Assembly: GCA_023428915.1 (NCBI GenBank)
Contig: JAEYWL010000052.1
Coordinates: forward strand, 1 to 40,305
DNA from: Verrucomicrobiota bacterium
GTDB lineage: Bacteria > Chlamydiota > Chlamydiia > Chlamydiales > JAEYWL01
Reading direction: 5' to 3'
DNA: 40,305 nt
In this document: piece by piece, positions 15,527 through 23,188 of the stretch
How the letters are laid out: every line of letters starts with the position of its first letter
Position numbering within the stretch: the stretch's first letter is position 1
Position numbers and translations under genes: made by a program
Notes under the pieces: model-generated
Seen by the model: the letters and a program-made list of their open reading frames with translations, nothing else
The model's database searches: none
What the model was told of the DNA's origin: nothing

Positions 15527-16066
15527 ATGGTCAATTACGAGCTTTTGCACTTTTTTTTCCTGATGATGTTATTTTTGCTGATTTGCCTTATTGTAATTTG
15601 GACAATAAAAAACGGCATCTCCCCTATGCCGACATCTCCAAAAGCCCGCCAGCAATTGCTAAAACTTCTGCCTGAAAAACTTGAAGGGACAATCTATGAA
15701 TTAGGCTCCGGCTGGGGAGGCTTGGCCCTCACTCTTGCAAGGCGCTACCCGGACTCGAATGTCATTGGCTATGAAAATTCCCCTATTGTCTACGGAACTT
15801 CTAAATGCTTCCTTATATGCTCTTCATGCCCTAATCTCGAATTAAAATATGCGGATTTTTACGGCAAAGAACTCCAGGACGCGGCCCTGATAGTTTGCTA
15901 TCTATTTCCAAAGGCCATGGAACGGCTGAGCGTTAAATTCAAACATGAGCTAAAACCGGGAACTCTCATTGCCAGCAATACATTTGCCTTGCCCAATTGG
16001 CAGCCTGAAAAAGTGCTTGAAATAGATGACTTCTTTCATACAAAAATCTATTTATACAGAGTCTAG
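15527..16066 (+). CDS. Membrane-anchored class I SAM methyltransferase-like protein
   Basis: This 179-residue protein has one N-terminal membrane helix (about residues 7-27, Phe/Leu/Met-rich), a short basic linker, then a Rossmann methyltransferase fold. Motif I is TIYELGSGWGGLALTLARRY (about 55-74), and an acidic residue follows in VIGYENSP. YADFYGKEL and LIVCYLFPKAMERL fit motifs II and III. The layout recalls the FAM173/ATPSCKMT group of membrane-bound lysine methyltransferases, in which the fold follows a single N-terminal helix. The substrate is unknown. It lies five bases after the aldo/keto reductase gene and two bases before the cytochrome gene, so all three are probably cotranscribed. 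Confidence 0.78.
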   Translation: MVNYELLHFFFLMMLFLLICLIVIWTIKNGISPMPTSPKARQQLLKLLPEKLEGTIYELGSGWGGLALTLARRYPDSNVIGYENSPIVYGTSKCFLICSSCPNLELKYADFYGKELQDAALIVCYLFPKAMERLSVKFKHELKPGTLIASNTFALPNWQPEKVLEIDDFFHTKIYLYRV

Positions 16067-16068
16067 CT

Positions 16069-16947
16069 ATGCGCAGCCGCTTGCCGATCATCTTTGCCAT
16101 TATGCTAATCTGCTTGCTAAGTATTGCCTTGCTGCTCTGTTGGAGGCAAACAAATGCCTGGATGGTGCGTTTTGAGCAAGATAAAAAAGAATGGTTTGGA
16201 AAATTTGAGGCTGAACGCAAAGCTTATACAGACCAATTCTTACCTGCATCTCAGCGCTTTCAACTACTCGACCCGCAAATGGCTCCAAAAGCCATTAAAG
16301 ATTCAGTGGTGCGCGGCTCCCGCCTCATGCTGCAAACGCAAAAGGAACTTCCTGATAATGTCGGCAACAATTTGGATTGCTCAAACTGCCATTTTTCCGG
16401 CGGCAACACTTATGGCGGGAAAAATGGGGGCATCTCTTTGGTAGGGGTAACTAATGAATACCCTGCCGTAAATGAAGATGGCAGCAAGTATACTTTGGCT
16501 GATAGAATCAATGGCTGTTTTATGCGCAGCATGAATGGCGTCCCGCTAAATGAAAACAGCGCTGAAATGCTAGCCTTTCTTAGCTATATGGAGTGGATTT
16601 CAAGGGATGTCGCACCTTCCGCACAAGTTCCCTGGATAGGCTTAAAAAAACTGCGCCTCGAGCATCAGCCAGATAAAACCAGAGGCGAGCAGATCTACCA
16701 GGAAAAATGCTCCATGTGCCATGGAAAAAATGGAGAGGGGCAAAAACGGGAGCATGATCTAAGCTATCCTGCAGTTTGGGGAGAGCGCTCCTATAATGAT
16801 GCTGCCGGCATGAATAATATCCATAAGTTTGCCAGCTTCATTTACAACAATATGCCCTATCAAAATCCCGTATTAACAGTTGAGGAAGCCTATGACGTTG
16901 CCCAATATGTCCATGAGCAACCCCGCCCCCTCTTCAAACAACAGTAA
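16069..16947 (+). CDS. tsdA: Dihaem cytochrome c, TsdA-like thiosulfate dehydrogenase
   Basis: This 292-residue exported cytochrome has an N-terminal signal/anchor (about residues 5-24) and two CxxCH haem sites, CSNCH at 104-108 and CSMCH at 214-218. The first domain carries blocks typical of TsdA: LDCSNCHFSGG, YPAVNEDGSKYTLADRINGC and FMRSMNGVPLNENSAEMLAF. Cys150 in RINGCFMRSMNG corresponds by position to the unusual Cys axial haem ligand of TsdA. TsdA oxidises two thiosulfates to tetrathionate in the periplasm. Other dihaem cytochromes share part of this pattern, so the enzyme activity is inferred. It ends the three-gene operon that begins at 14532 and is followed by a hairpin shared with convergent ligD. 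Confidence 0.72.
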   Translation: MRSRLPIIFAIMLICLLSIALLLCWRQTNAWMVRFEQDKKEWFGKFEAERKAYTDQFLPASQRFQLLDPQMAPKAIKDSVVRGSRLMLQTQKELPDNVGNNLDCSNCHFSGGNTYGGKNGGISLVGVTNEYPAVNEDGSKYTLADRINGCFMRSMNGVPLNENSAEMLAFLSYMEWISRDVAPSAQVPWIGLKKLRLEHQPDKTRGEQIYQEKCSMCHGKNGEGQKREHDLSYPAVWGERSYNDAAGMNNIHKFASFIYNNMPYQNPVLTVEEAYDVAQYVHEQPRPLFKQQ

Positions 16948-16977
16948 AAGACAAAACTCTACAGTTTTTTGCCTTTT
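16946..16977. terminator. Probable bidirectional terminator between tsdA-like gene and ligD
   Basis: AAAAGACAAAACT at 16946-16958 and AGTTTTTTGCCTTTT at 16963-16977 form an A/T-rich stem with a CTAC loop, one mismatch and a small bulge. It lies between convergent genes and ends in T-runs on both strands. Confidence 0.5.
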
Positions 16978-17001
16978 ACTTCTCCTCTGGGTTTAAATTT
17001 G

Positions 17002-19461
17002 TTAGCGGAGTTTCTCGATGGCTTTGATGGCTTTTGCAAAGTCGATGCCGGCTCCGAACACTTTTTGGAAAAGATCGCCTTTTTTCTGTACTCTGCCAGG
17101 GACTGTCTTAATAGTAAACTGCCTGGGGTCCAAGCCTTTGCGCAATTCTTTAACGTCAATGGGAGTTGACACGCGGGCCCCTTCTATAGCTCTCGCAGAA
17201 TAGGGAGCCACTACCATTTTTGTGGGACTGTTCTGCAGATAATCTAAATAGATCTTATCTTCCCGTTTTTTAGGGTCCCGGATCACACTCGTTGTCTCCG
17301 GAATAATTTCATGAATGACATTCGCCAATAGTTTGGCAAAATTCTCCACGTCCTCATAGCGGTACTTAGCATGCAAGGGTATGTAAATATGCATCCCCTT
17401 TTTGCCGGATGTTTTAAAGCTATGGGGAAGTTTTAAACTTTCTAGAATCTTGTGCACTTCTTTAGAGGCCTCAATAACATGTTCAAAGGCAAGCTTGCCC
17501 GGATCAATATCCAGTACTAAAAAATCAGGATCATCTAAATGTGTATACCGGCTAAGGAAAGGGTGTATCTCAATGGAAGCCAGATTCACTACATAAAGCA
17601 GAGACTCTACATTTTCGATTAAAATATAGGAAATCGTTTTTTCAGAATGCTCCACCTTTACTGTGCGGATCCAATTTGGAATAAAGCTTGGGGCATCTTT
17701 GTTATAAAAACCTTCGGCAGCTATCCCGCCGGGATAGCGATGCATTACAATGGGACGATCCTTTAAGTGCGGCAGCATCACAGGTGCAATGGCTTCATAA
17801 TAACGCAATAGATCTCCTTTAGTGATTTTTTCCTCTGGCCAGAAAATTTTTTCGAGATTGGAACCTATTTCTTCAAGAGATTTATGCTCTTTTTTTACCT
17901 GCTTGCGTGAACCAGGCTTTTCCTCCAGCAATGGGGGGGCGACAGGCTCCTCTAAGGCGACTTTTTCTACGGGCTTGTCTTCGCGCATACCTTTAAAAAC
18001 AGGAATACGCATGATGCCCTCGTCAGTTAATTCCTGATATCCAACCTGGCATACATATTTAGGTTTTACCCAAGTCACCGGCGTATTCGTCTTTACTTTA
18101 TGGGCAAAAGGAGATTCTTTGATCTCTATTGGTTCTAAAAGCTCATAAAGCTGTTTGAGCATCCGACTATCAAGTCCGCCCCCGACATGTCCGGCGTACT
18201 CGAGTTTTCCGTCTTTATGCACCCCTACGACTAATGCTCCAATATGTTTTCTTCCCCCTCTAGGTTGTGTAAAACCGCAAATGATCACTTCTTGCTCCTG
18301 ATGCGCTTTGATCTTCAACCAGCTTTTGCTGCGGCTTGAGACATATCGGCTTTGCCCATCTTTAGCAATTATTCCTTCAAGCCCTTCTTTAACAGCTTTC
18401 TGGAAAAACTTTATTCCTTCTTCCTCTACATGGTCGCTATAAATGATACAGGGCAGATTAGCTTTGGAAATGATATTTTGCAAAATTTGCTTTCTTGCTA
18501 CTAAAGGCAATTCCCTCAAGTCCCTGCCCTCATAATACAAAATGTCAAAGACGATATAGCGCAAACTGGATTCATTTTTTTTGTCATTTAAATAATTCTG
18601 TAAAAGCTGAAATCTGGAACGGCCTTGTTTATCTAAAACTATTAATTCCCCATCCAGCACCATTTTGCCGGGCAACTGCTCTAAGCAAGACACCATAGCC
18701 CGGAAGCTTTCATTGAATGAAAGAAAATTACGCGAGTAAATATGCACCTGGCTATTTGCGATCTCGGCAATGGCCCGGTATCCATCCCATTTAACCTCAT
18801 ATAACCAGTCTTTTTTATTAAACGGCTTTTCTACAAGATAGGCTAGCATTGGTTTTATGCGGTGCGGCATAGCAGACTTTGGAGCTTCCTCTTCATAGTC
18901 GGATAGAATCTCTCGGCCAGAAACAACTGATTCCCCTAGTTTTGTGACATCTTCTGTGCTTTGAAATTCATCGCTTTTTTTTATCAACAGCCATTGCTTG
19001 CCTGACGGCTCGCTCTTAATTTTCACTAGAGCAAAACGTCCCTTTAATTTTTTTCCATTAAGGGTAAATTTCAAATCCCCTTTTTCAAGTTGCTCTCTGA
19101 TAAGACTTTCCTGCTCTTTTTTTGAGCCTTCACTCACGGTGTATGTGCCATGATCCCAAATGATGACTTGACCAGCCCCATAATTGCCTTTAGGGATTGT
19201 ACCTTCAAAAGAACCATAATCATAAGGATGATCTTCCACTTGAATAGCTAAGCGCTTAATACTTGGATCTAATGATGGGCCTTTAGGCACAGCCCAGCTT
19301 TTTAATACCCCGTCAAGTTCAAGCCGAAAATCATAATGGAGATGACTTGCTGCATGTTTTTGAATGACAAACTTGAGAGTTTGCCCGGCTTTTGGTCTTT
19401 TGGGTTTCGGCTCCGGTGTTTCGTTGAATCTGCGTTTGTTTTTGTAAGTAGTTAAGCTCAT
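17002..19461 (-). CDS. ligD: Multifunctional DNA ligase D (phosphoesterase-ligase-polymerase)
   Basis: This 819-residue protein contains all three LigD activities in the Pseudomonas order. The 3'-phosphoesterase domain comes first (HLHYDFRLELDG with His42 and Asp44; His78 in EDHPYDYG). The ATP-dependent ligase follows (motif I YEVKWDGYR with the adenylated Lys224; later VLDGELIVLD and EGIIAKDG). The primase-polymerase domain is last (KIFWPEEKITKGDLLRYY, RYPGGIAAEGFYNKDAP, and the metal site FLVLDIDPG). It repairs double-strand breaks by non-homologous end joining with Ku. Its ATG overlaps the ku stop by four bases, so the two are translationally coupled. A basic, proline-rich stretch near the middle separates ligase and polymerase. 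Confidence 0.97.
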   Translation of the reverse strand: MSLTTYKNKRRFNETPEPKPKRPKAGQTLKFVIQKHAASHLHYDFRLELDGVLKSWAVPKGPSLDPSIKRLAIQVEDHPYDYGSFEGTIPKGNYGAGQVIIWDHGTYTVSEGSKKEQESLIREQLEKGDLKFTLNGKKLKGRFALVKIKSEPSGKQWLLIKKSDEFQSTEDVTKLGESVVSGREILSDYEEEAPKSAMPHRIKPMLAYLVEKPFNKKDWLYEVKWDGYRAIAEIANSQVHIYSRNFLSFNESFRAMVSCLEQLPGKMVLDGELIVLDKQGRSRFQLLQNYLNDKKNESSLRYIVFDILYYEGRDLRELPLVARKQILQNIISKANLPCIIYSDHVEEEGIKFFQKAVKEGLEGIIAKDGQSRYVSSRSKSWLKIKAHQEQEVIICGFTQPRGGRKHIGALVVGVHKDGKLEYAGHVGGGLDSRMLKQLYELLEPIEIKESPFAHKVKTNTPVTWVKPKYVCQVGYQELTDEGIMRIPVFKGMREDKPVEKVALEEPVAPPLLEEKPGSRKQVKKEHKSLEEIGSNLEKIFWPEEKITKGDLLRYYEAIAPVMLPHLKDRPIVMHRYPGGIAAEGFYNKDAPSFIPNWIRTVKVEHSEKTISYILIENVESLLYVVNLASIEIHPFLSRYTHLDDPDFLVLDIDPGKLAFEHVIEASKEVHKILESLKLPHSFKTSGKKGMHIYIPLHAKYRYEDVENFAKLLANVIHEIIPETTSVIRDPKKREDKIYLDYLQNSPTKMVVAPYSARAIEGARVSTPIDVKELRKGLDPRQFTIKTVPGRVQKKGDLFQKVFGAGIDFAKAIKAIEKLR

Positions 19462-20285
19462 GCCTTAGTCCCTGATCCGGCCCTGCCTCTAGGCCTGCGC
19501 ACCTTTGGTTTTGCCTTATATTTATCCAAGCTGGCTTTTAGCTTGCTCATAATATCTTCTACAGGGGTAAATTCTTGCACCTCTTCAGCAGCAGTTTTTT
19601 TTCTCCGCGGTTTTTTATCAAGTTTTTCTTCTATTAATGCTTTTACATCATCGGTATAGGTATCCTTATACTGGCTTGCATCAAAAGACTCTGTTAACTG
19701 GTCAATCAATTTTATGGCGGTTTCCAATTCCTTAGGCAATATTTTGGCGACAGGAAGCTCGATTTCCTCAAACTTCTTTAATTCACTTTCAAATCTAAGC
19801 TGATTTAAAATAAGGCCGCGTCCATGGGGCTTAATCATGCCTACATGAGCTTTGGTATGGAGCACATATGTGGCTATTGCAACCTTCCCGGCCTTCTTTA
19901 GAGCTTCATTTAGCAAAAGATATGTTTTTCCGGCATTTTTACCGGGCTCTAAAAAATATGGTTTCTCAAAAAGCATGCTGTCAATTTCGGCTTCATCGCA
20001 AAAACAGCTGATTTCCAATGTTTTGGTACGTTTTGGACTTGCTTTTACAAAATCTTCTTCAGTCAATACGATGTACTCACCTTTTTCATATTCATAGCCC
20101 TTCACAATTTCTTCCCAAGGCACTTCTTTTTCCTCTGCTTTGCACATCCTTGCAAAGCGAATTGGAGAGAGATCTTTTTTGTGCAGCATATCGAAGCTTA
20201 AGCCCCGATCTGTTGTTCCTGAGTAGAGTTGAATGGGAATATTAATTAAACCGAAGCTTAATGCTCCTGACCAGATGGGCCTCAT
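19458..20285 (-). CDS. ku: Non-homologous end joining protein Ku
   Basis: This 275-residue bacterial Ku begins MRPIWSGALSFGLINIPIQLYSG, the family signature, and continues through the ring-forming barrel (YEYEKGEYIVLTEEDF, then LEISCFCDEAEIDSMLFEKPYFLEPG). Its basic C-terminal tail (KPRRKKT, then KAKPKVRRPRGRAGSGTKA) is of the kind that binds DNA and recruits LigD. Ku forms a homodimer on broken DNA ends. The start is supported by GAGGTAG before the ATG. It is the first gene of the ku-ligD operon. Length is normal (about 260-300 residues). Confidence 0.97.
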   Translation of the reverse strand: MRPIWSGALSFGLINIPIQLYSGTTDRGLSFDMLHKKDLSPIRFARMCKAEEKEVPWEEIVKGYEYEKGEYIVLTEEDFVKASPKRTKTLEISCFCDEAEIDSMLFEKPYFLEPGKNAGKTYLLLNEALKKAGKVAIATYVLHTKAHVGMIKPHGRGLILNQLRFESELKKFEEIELPVAKILPKELETAIKLIDQLTESFDASQYKDTYTDDVKALIEEKLDKKPRRKKTAAEEVQEFTPVEDIMSKLKASLDKYKAKPKVRRPRGRAGSGTKA

Positions 20286-20306
20286 AGCCTACCTCAGTTT
20301 TATTGT

Positions 20307-20825
20307 TTATTGATCAAACGGCACACGCTCGTAAATACAGTCGCTGCGAATATTGGATGTCTTATATAAAAACAGCAGATACAGCAAGACAACAGGCACG
20401 ACTATGTCAGTGATTAATGGCACGCCTATATTTCCGGCAGAAAAATTGTTTGTTCTAATACTGTCAATGATGTGATGAACGGCATCTCCAAGTATCCATA
20501 CTGAAAATCCGATAATGGTTGCAGACCAGAAATTTCCTCTAAACCAGATGGAAAGTATGCCTAAAATGCCATAACCAAGATTTACATTCCCCAGCTGGAT
20601 TTGAAAAGGACATCCCGGCCATCCTGTATAGGAGGCTACATAGTCAGGCCTAATATAGAGGGCTAGGGCTGCAAGCCAGCTAGTCAGCCCCAGGCTGAAT
20701 ACAATTTGGTATAAAAGGAAGGTTTCGATGAATTTTTTACGCGTTTTTTGGCAATGATGCAATAAATACCAATGGATTGCAAAAGCGACTAGACCTAATA
20801 CATAAATACTTATTAATACCCACAT
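20307..20825 (-). CDS. Multispanning membrane protein of unknown function (DUF6790-like)
   Basis: This 172-residue protein has about five hydrophobic segments. One is at the N-terminus (VLISIYVLGLVAFAIHWYLL), two more lie before and after the loop SYTGWPGCPFQIQLGNVNLG, and another is in FWSATIIGFSVWILGDAVHHI. The last spans VPLITDIVVPVVLLYLLFLY. The GWPGCPFQ.ELG.N loop and the GDAVHHI motif recall a family I know as DUF6790, but the match is from memory and not certain. No enzymatic motif is evident apart from the paired His. It is on the same strand as ku, 21 bases upstream of it, and might be cotranscribed with the NHEJ genes. The ribosome binding site is weak. Confidence 0.6.
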   Translation of the reverse strand: MWVLISIYVLGLVAFAIHWYLLHHCQKTRKKFIETFLLYQIVFSLGLTSWLAALALYIRPDYVASYTGWPGCPFQIQLGNVNLGYGILGILSIWFRGNFWSATIIGFSVWILGDAVHHIIDSIRTNNFSAGNIGVPLITDIVVPVVLLYLLFLYKTSNIRSDCIYERVPFDQ

Positions 20826-20848
20826 ATGATCTTTACCTATTGATAAAA

Positions 20849-20872
20849 AAAAGCGGGCATAAGCCCGCTTTT
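20849..20872 (-). terminator. Strong intrinsic terminator of the Cys-rich protein gene
   Basis: AAAAGCGGGC and GCCCGCTTTT form a perfect 10-bp stem around an ATAA loop. On the minus strand it follows the stop of the gene at 20906 and is followed by a run of eight T residues. Confidence 0.9.
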
Positions 20873-20905
20873 ACCATTTAGCAGTCTATCAAATTACTAT
20901 TGATA

Positions 20906-21337
20906 TTACTGATTTTGTGGGCATGGTGTTGTGCAGTTGTTGTTGCCGCATACATGCTTGTAGTAGTATTTTGGCACGTACTGGCATTTCTTGTCGCAAA
21001 CCCATTTTTTCTGGTAGTTGCACTCATCTACGCAGTAGTACTCTGGCTCATTGCGGCAAACTGTTTCGCAGTACATTTGAGGAACATAACGGCATCTTTG
21101 TACTTCATAATATTTTGGCACATAGCGGCAGCACTGTTTTTTGCACATTACAGGCTCTTCAACACATCTCCAATCGTTGTAGTAGCATGGCTCATAGTGG
21201 CACATCAGGCACCAGCAATCATTGCATGGCTGATCAGCAACTGGACAACACTGGTAGCCTTGAGCTTGTTGAGCAAATGCTGATTGAGCAACAAACACGC
21301 CCAAAACCATTGCGCATAGAATTAAAAATCTTTTCAT
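20906..21337 (-). CDS. Secreted cysteine-rich protein with YVPxYY repeats
   Basis: This 143-residue protein has a clear signal peptide (MKRFLILCAMVLGVFVAQSAFA, cut after AFA). The mature part of about 120 residues holds 21 cysteines and many Tyr, Pro and Arg/Lys. Three related units can be seen: CRYVPKYYEVQ, CRYVPQMYCETVC and CQYVPKYYYKHVC, plus CRNEPEYYCVDEC. Cysteine pairs (QCC, YQCC) suggest dense disulfide cross-linking outside the cytoplasm. In chlamydiae, disulfide-linked Cys-rich proteins stiffen the outer envelope of elementary bodies. This protein is not OmcA or OmcB but may play a similar part. The ATG at 21337 is chosen over one at 21343 because GGGAG lies six bases before it. It has its own strong terminator. 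Confidence 0.85.
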   Translation of the reverse strand: MKRFLILCAMVLGVFVAQSAFAQQAQGYQCCPVADQPCNDCWCLMCHYEPCYYNDWRCVEEPVMCKKQCCRYVPKYYEVQRCRYVPQMYCETVCRNEPEYYCVDECNYQKKWVCDKKCQYVPKYYYKHVCGNNNCTTPCPQNQ

Positions 21338-21666
21338 AATCATCTCCCTTTCGAAATGTTATATTTTGTAGATCTTAAAGCATCCTCCAAACATACCTTG
21401 CGTCCGGAGAATTGGCGTCAGCAGCACTAGCTGCTTTTACGTACTTTTCCTTAAGGCTTACCATGATCTATTCAAATATTTTTTGACAAATTATTTTTTG
21501 AGAGAAATTTATTTAGCTAAGCATAAAAAGAATGAAAGTCAATGATTTACGCACAAAACAAAGAGAGTAAGAGTGAGTCTTTATGTCCTTTTTTTATGCA
21601 ATCTTAATGATGTAAAGCTACGATAGCAGCTAATAAAATGATCGGTCATATATTAAGAGATTCACA
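21338..21666. other. Divergent intergenic region upstream of Cys-rich and CPBP genes
   Basis: No gene is seen. It must contain the promoters of both flanking genes. A short hairpin, GCAGC ACTA GCTGC followed by TTTT, lies at 21421-21438. A TTGACA hexamer is at 21483-21488, but I find no convincing -10 box at the right distance. The rest is A+T-rich. Confidence 0.4.
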
Positions 21667-22344
21667 ATGTTTATATTTCAGGCGCCTTCTAGAGACTCTT
21701 CTCCCGCTTATATAACACCTAAGGACTATGCTCCAAATGCGATAGGGAGCCTGCAAAAACAATGGGATGCCGCTCCATTTTTGGTAAAAGAGCTGGCAGG
21801 CCTTTCTACTTTGGGCGTAGTTATGACTAAGTTGACTACGTTTTTTTTTAGCAGCCTCCCTGCTGCCATTCCAATTATTGTGTTGGCACCCTTTCTGGAA
21901 GAAATAACGTTTCGCGGACTTGTTCAAGATGTCGTAAAAGATATTCAGAAATTATTAAACAGGTGCAAGGTAAAGACCTCCAAGCAACTAACAGATCAAA
22001 AAATATTTAGAGTGGCAATCGTAGGGATTATGTTTGGCGCCGCTCACTTAACGAATCCTTATTCTCTTGCTCAACGAATTCTTCAAGCGGTACACACAAC
22101 TTTCTTAGGCTTTAATACTGCCCTCATGAAGGAAGAAACAGGCTCGCTTATCCCCTGTGTGATTGCCCACGCAATTAACAATACTATTGCTGTAGTGATG
22201 TATGTTGGCGCGGTTTCCCTTACAGTGGGCTACACTTGTTTTGCTATCTATCGTGTGGCCTTAATGGTAATAAGCTGTGCTGGCTTAGAAAATACCAAGC
22301 ACACATTATCTGATTGGATGTTCAACACATCTTTACTAAAATAA
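21667..22344 (+). CDS. CPBP family intramembrane metalloprotease, paralogue 1
   Basis: This 225-residue membrane protein has the CPBP (CAAX protease and bacteriocin-processing, Abi) motifs. Motif 1 is EEITFRG with Glu78, Glu79 and Arg83, motif 2 is FGAAH with His127, and the last motif is HAINN with His168 and Asn172. These residues bind the catalytic metal and water. Several membrane segments surround them. Eukaryotic relatives (Rce1) cleave prenylated CAAX proteins. Bacterial ones give bacteriocin immunity or process membrane peptides, and an activity on host prenylated proteins is conceivable in an intracellular bacterium. The next gene is a close paralogue. A modest AAGAG precedes the ATG. 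Confidence 0.88.
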   Translation: MFIFQAPSRDSSPAYITPKDYAPNAIGSLQKQWDAAPFLVKELAGLSTLGVVMTKLTTFFFSSLPAAIPIIVLAPFLEEITFRGLVQDVVKDIQKLLNRCKVKTSKQLTDQKIFRVAIVGIMFGAAHLTNPYSLAQRILQAVHTTFLGFNTALMKEETGSLIPCVIAHAINNTIAVVMYVGAVSLTVGYTCFAIYRVALMVISCAGLENTKHTLSDWMFNTSLLK

Positions 22345-22442
22345 AAACAAGCCAACTATCATATATTTTAAAGAATTTATCTTTTCTTAACAAACTACAA
22401 TCATAATTGCTCTTTTGTTAATTTTATTAAGGAACAGTTGCC

Positions 22443-23117
22443 ATGGTCGTTACTAGCATCCCTTCCCAACCATTAGAAAAAACTAAAACTACTGAGAGTA
22501 CCTTCGAGCCTATGCTAAAACAATGGCGCAACACGCCCTGGTTAGTCAGGGAAGCGTTTTCAGTAGGGACGGTATATGCGGTGCTCGTGAAAGTGAATCA
22601 ACTGGTATTTATGGGCAGCGCTGCTACTTTCACTTTGATTGTCGGGGCACCCATGCTGGAGGAAATCACCTTCCGCGGACTTTTGCAGCCTTTGGTTGAA
22701 CGCTGCCAGGCTATGCGCAATTCTATTGAAGCCTCCTATAATGACAAGCCTGTCTCTTTGATAGCTACGCCCAAAAGGCTGCAGGAACAGAAAATATTTA
22801 GAGTGGCGCTAGTCGGAATCTTATTTGGCGCTGCCCACATGATAAATCCGCATAAGCTTATTGAAAGAATTGTGCAGTCTTCCCAAGCCGCCATAAGCGG
22901 AATTGGCTACTGCTGCTTGAAAGAGGAGACAGGCTCTATAGCCCCCTCTATTATTGGCCATGCAATTAATAACGGTATTGTAGCCCTCGCTATGACAGGC
23001 ATGATTGCAGTAAATACCATGTTAATTGTCTGGTTAGCGTTTAAAGTGGCTCAAGTCTTTATCGCGGTAAATGGCCTTGAAAACAGCTGGAACTCTTTAG
23101 CCAACCTAGTGCATTGA
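22443..23117 (+). CDS. CPBP family intramembrane metalloprotease, paralogue 2
   Basis: This 224-residue protein is a tandem paralogue of the one encoded upstream. The same blocks occur in the same order: EEITFRGLLQ with Glu73, Glu74 and Arg78, QKIFRVALVGILFGAAH with His132, KEETGSIAPSIIGHAINN with His173 and Asn177. All metal-site residues are kept, so both copies should be active. They differ most at the N-terminus and in the cytosolic loop after motif 1, which may set substrate choice. The 98-base gap and a separate ribosome binding site (AAGGAACAG) suggest it can be expressed alone. A strong palindrome follows the stop codon. Confidence 0.88.
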   Translation: MVVTSIPSQPLEKTKTTESTFEPMLKQWRNTPWLVREAFSVGTVYAVLVKVNQLVFMGSAATFTLIVGAPMLEEITFRGLLQPLVERCQAMRNSIEASYNDKPVSLIATPKRLQEQKIFRVALVGILFGAAHMINPHKLIERIVQSSQAAISGIGYCCLKEETGSIAPSIIGHAINNGIVALAMTGMIAVNTMLIVWLAFKVAQVFIAVNGLENSWNSLANLVH

Positions 23118-23128
23118 AAATTGTTTAT

Positions 23129-23161
23129 AGGTATGCCGCTGGCTATGCCAGCGGCATACCT
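23129..23161. terminator. Perfect 15-bp palindrome between convergent genes
   Basis: AGGTATGCCGCTGGC at 23129-23143 and its exact complement at 23147-23161 surround a TAT loop. It sits between the stop codons of two convergent genes, as a bidirectional terminator would. There is no U-tract on either side, so it may be rho-dependent, an mRNA-stabilising stem, or a repeat. Confidence 0.6.
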
Positions 23162-23188
23162 TATGAATCAGCGGCGTTATTTGGAGAA

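Noticed and set aside
20900..21339. Open frames on the plus strand opposite the Cys-rich gene
   Set aside because: They mirror the codon pattern of the minus-strand gene, which has a signal peptide, a good ribosome binding site and a terminator. The plus-strand frames have no such signals.
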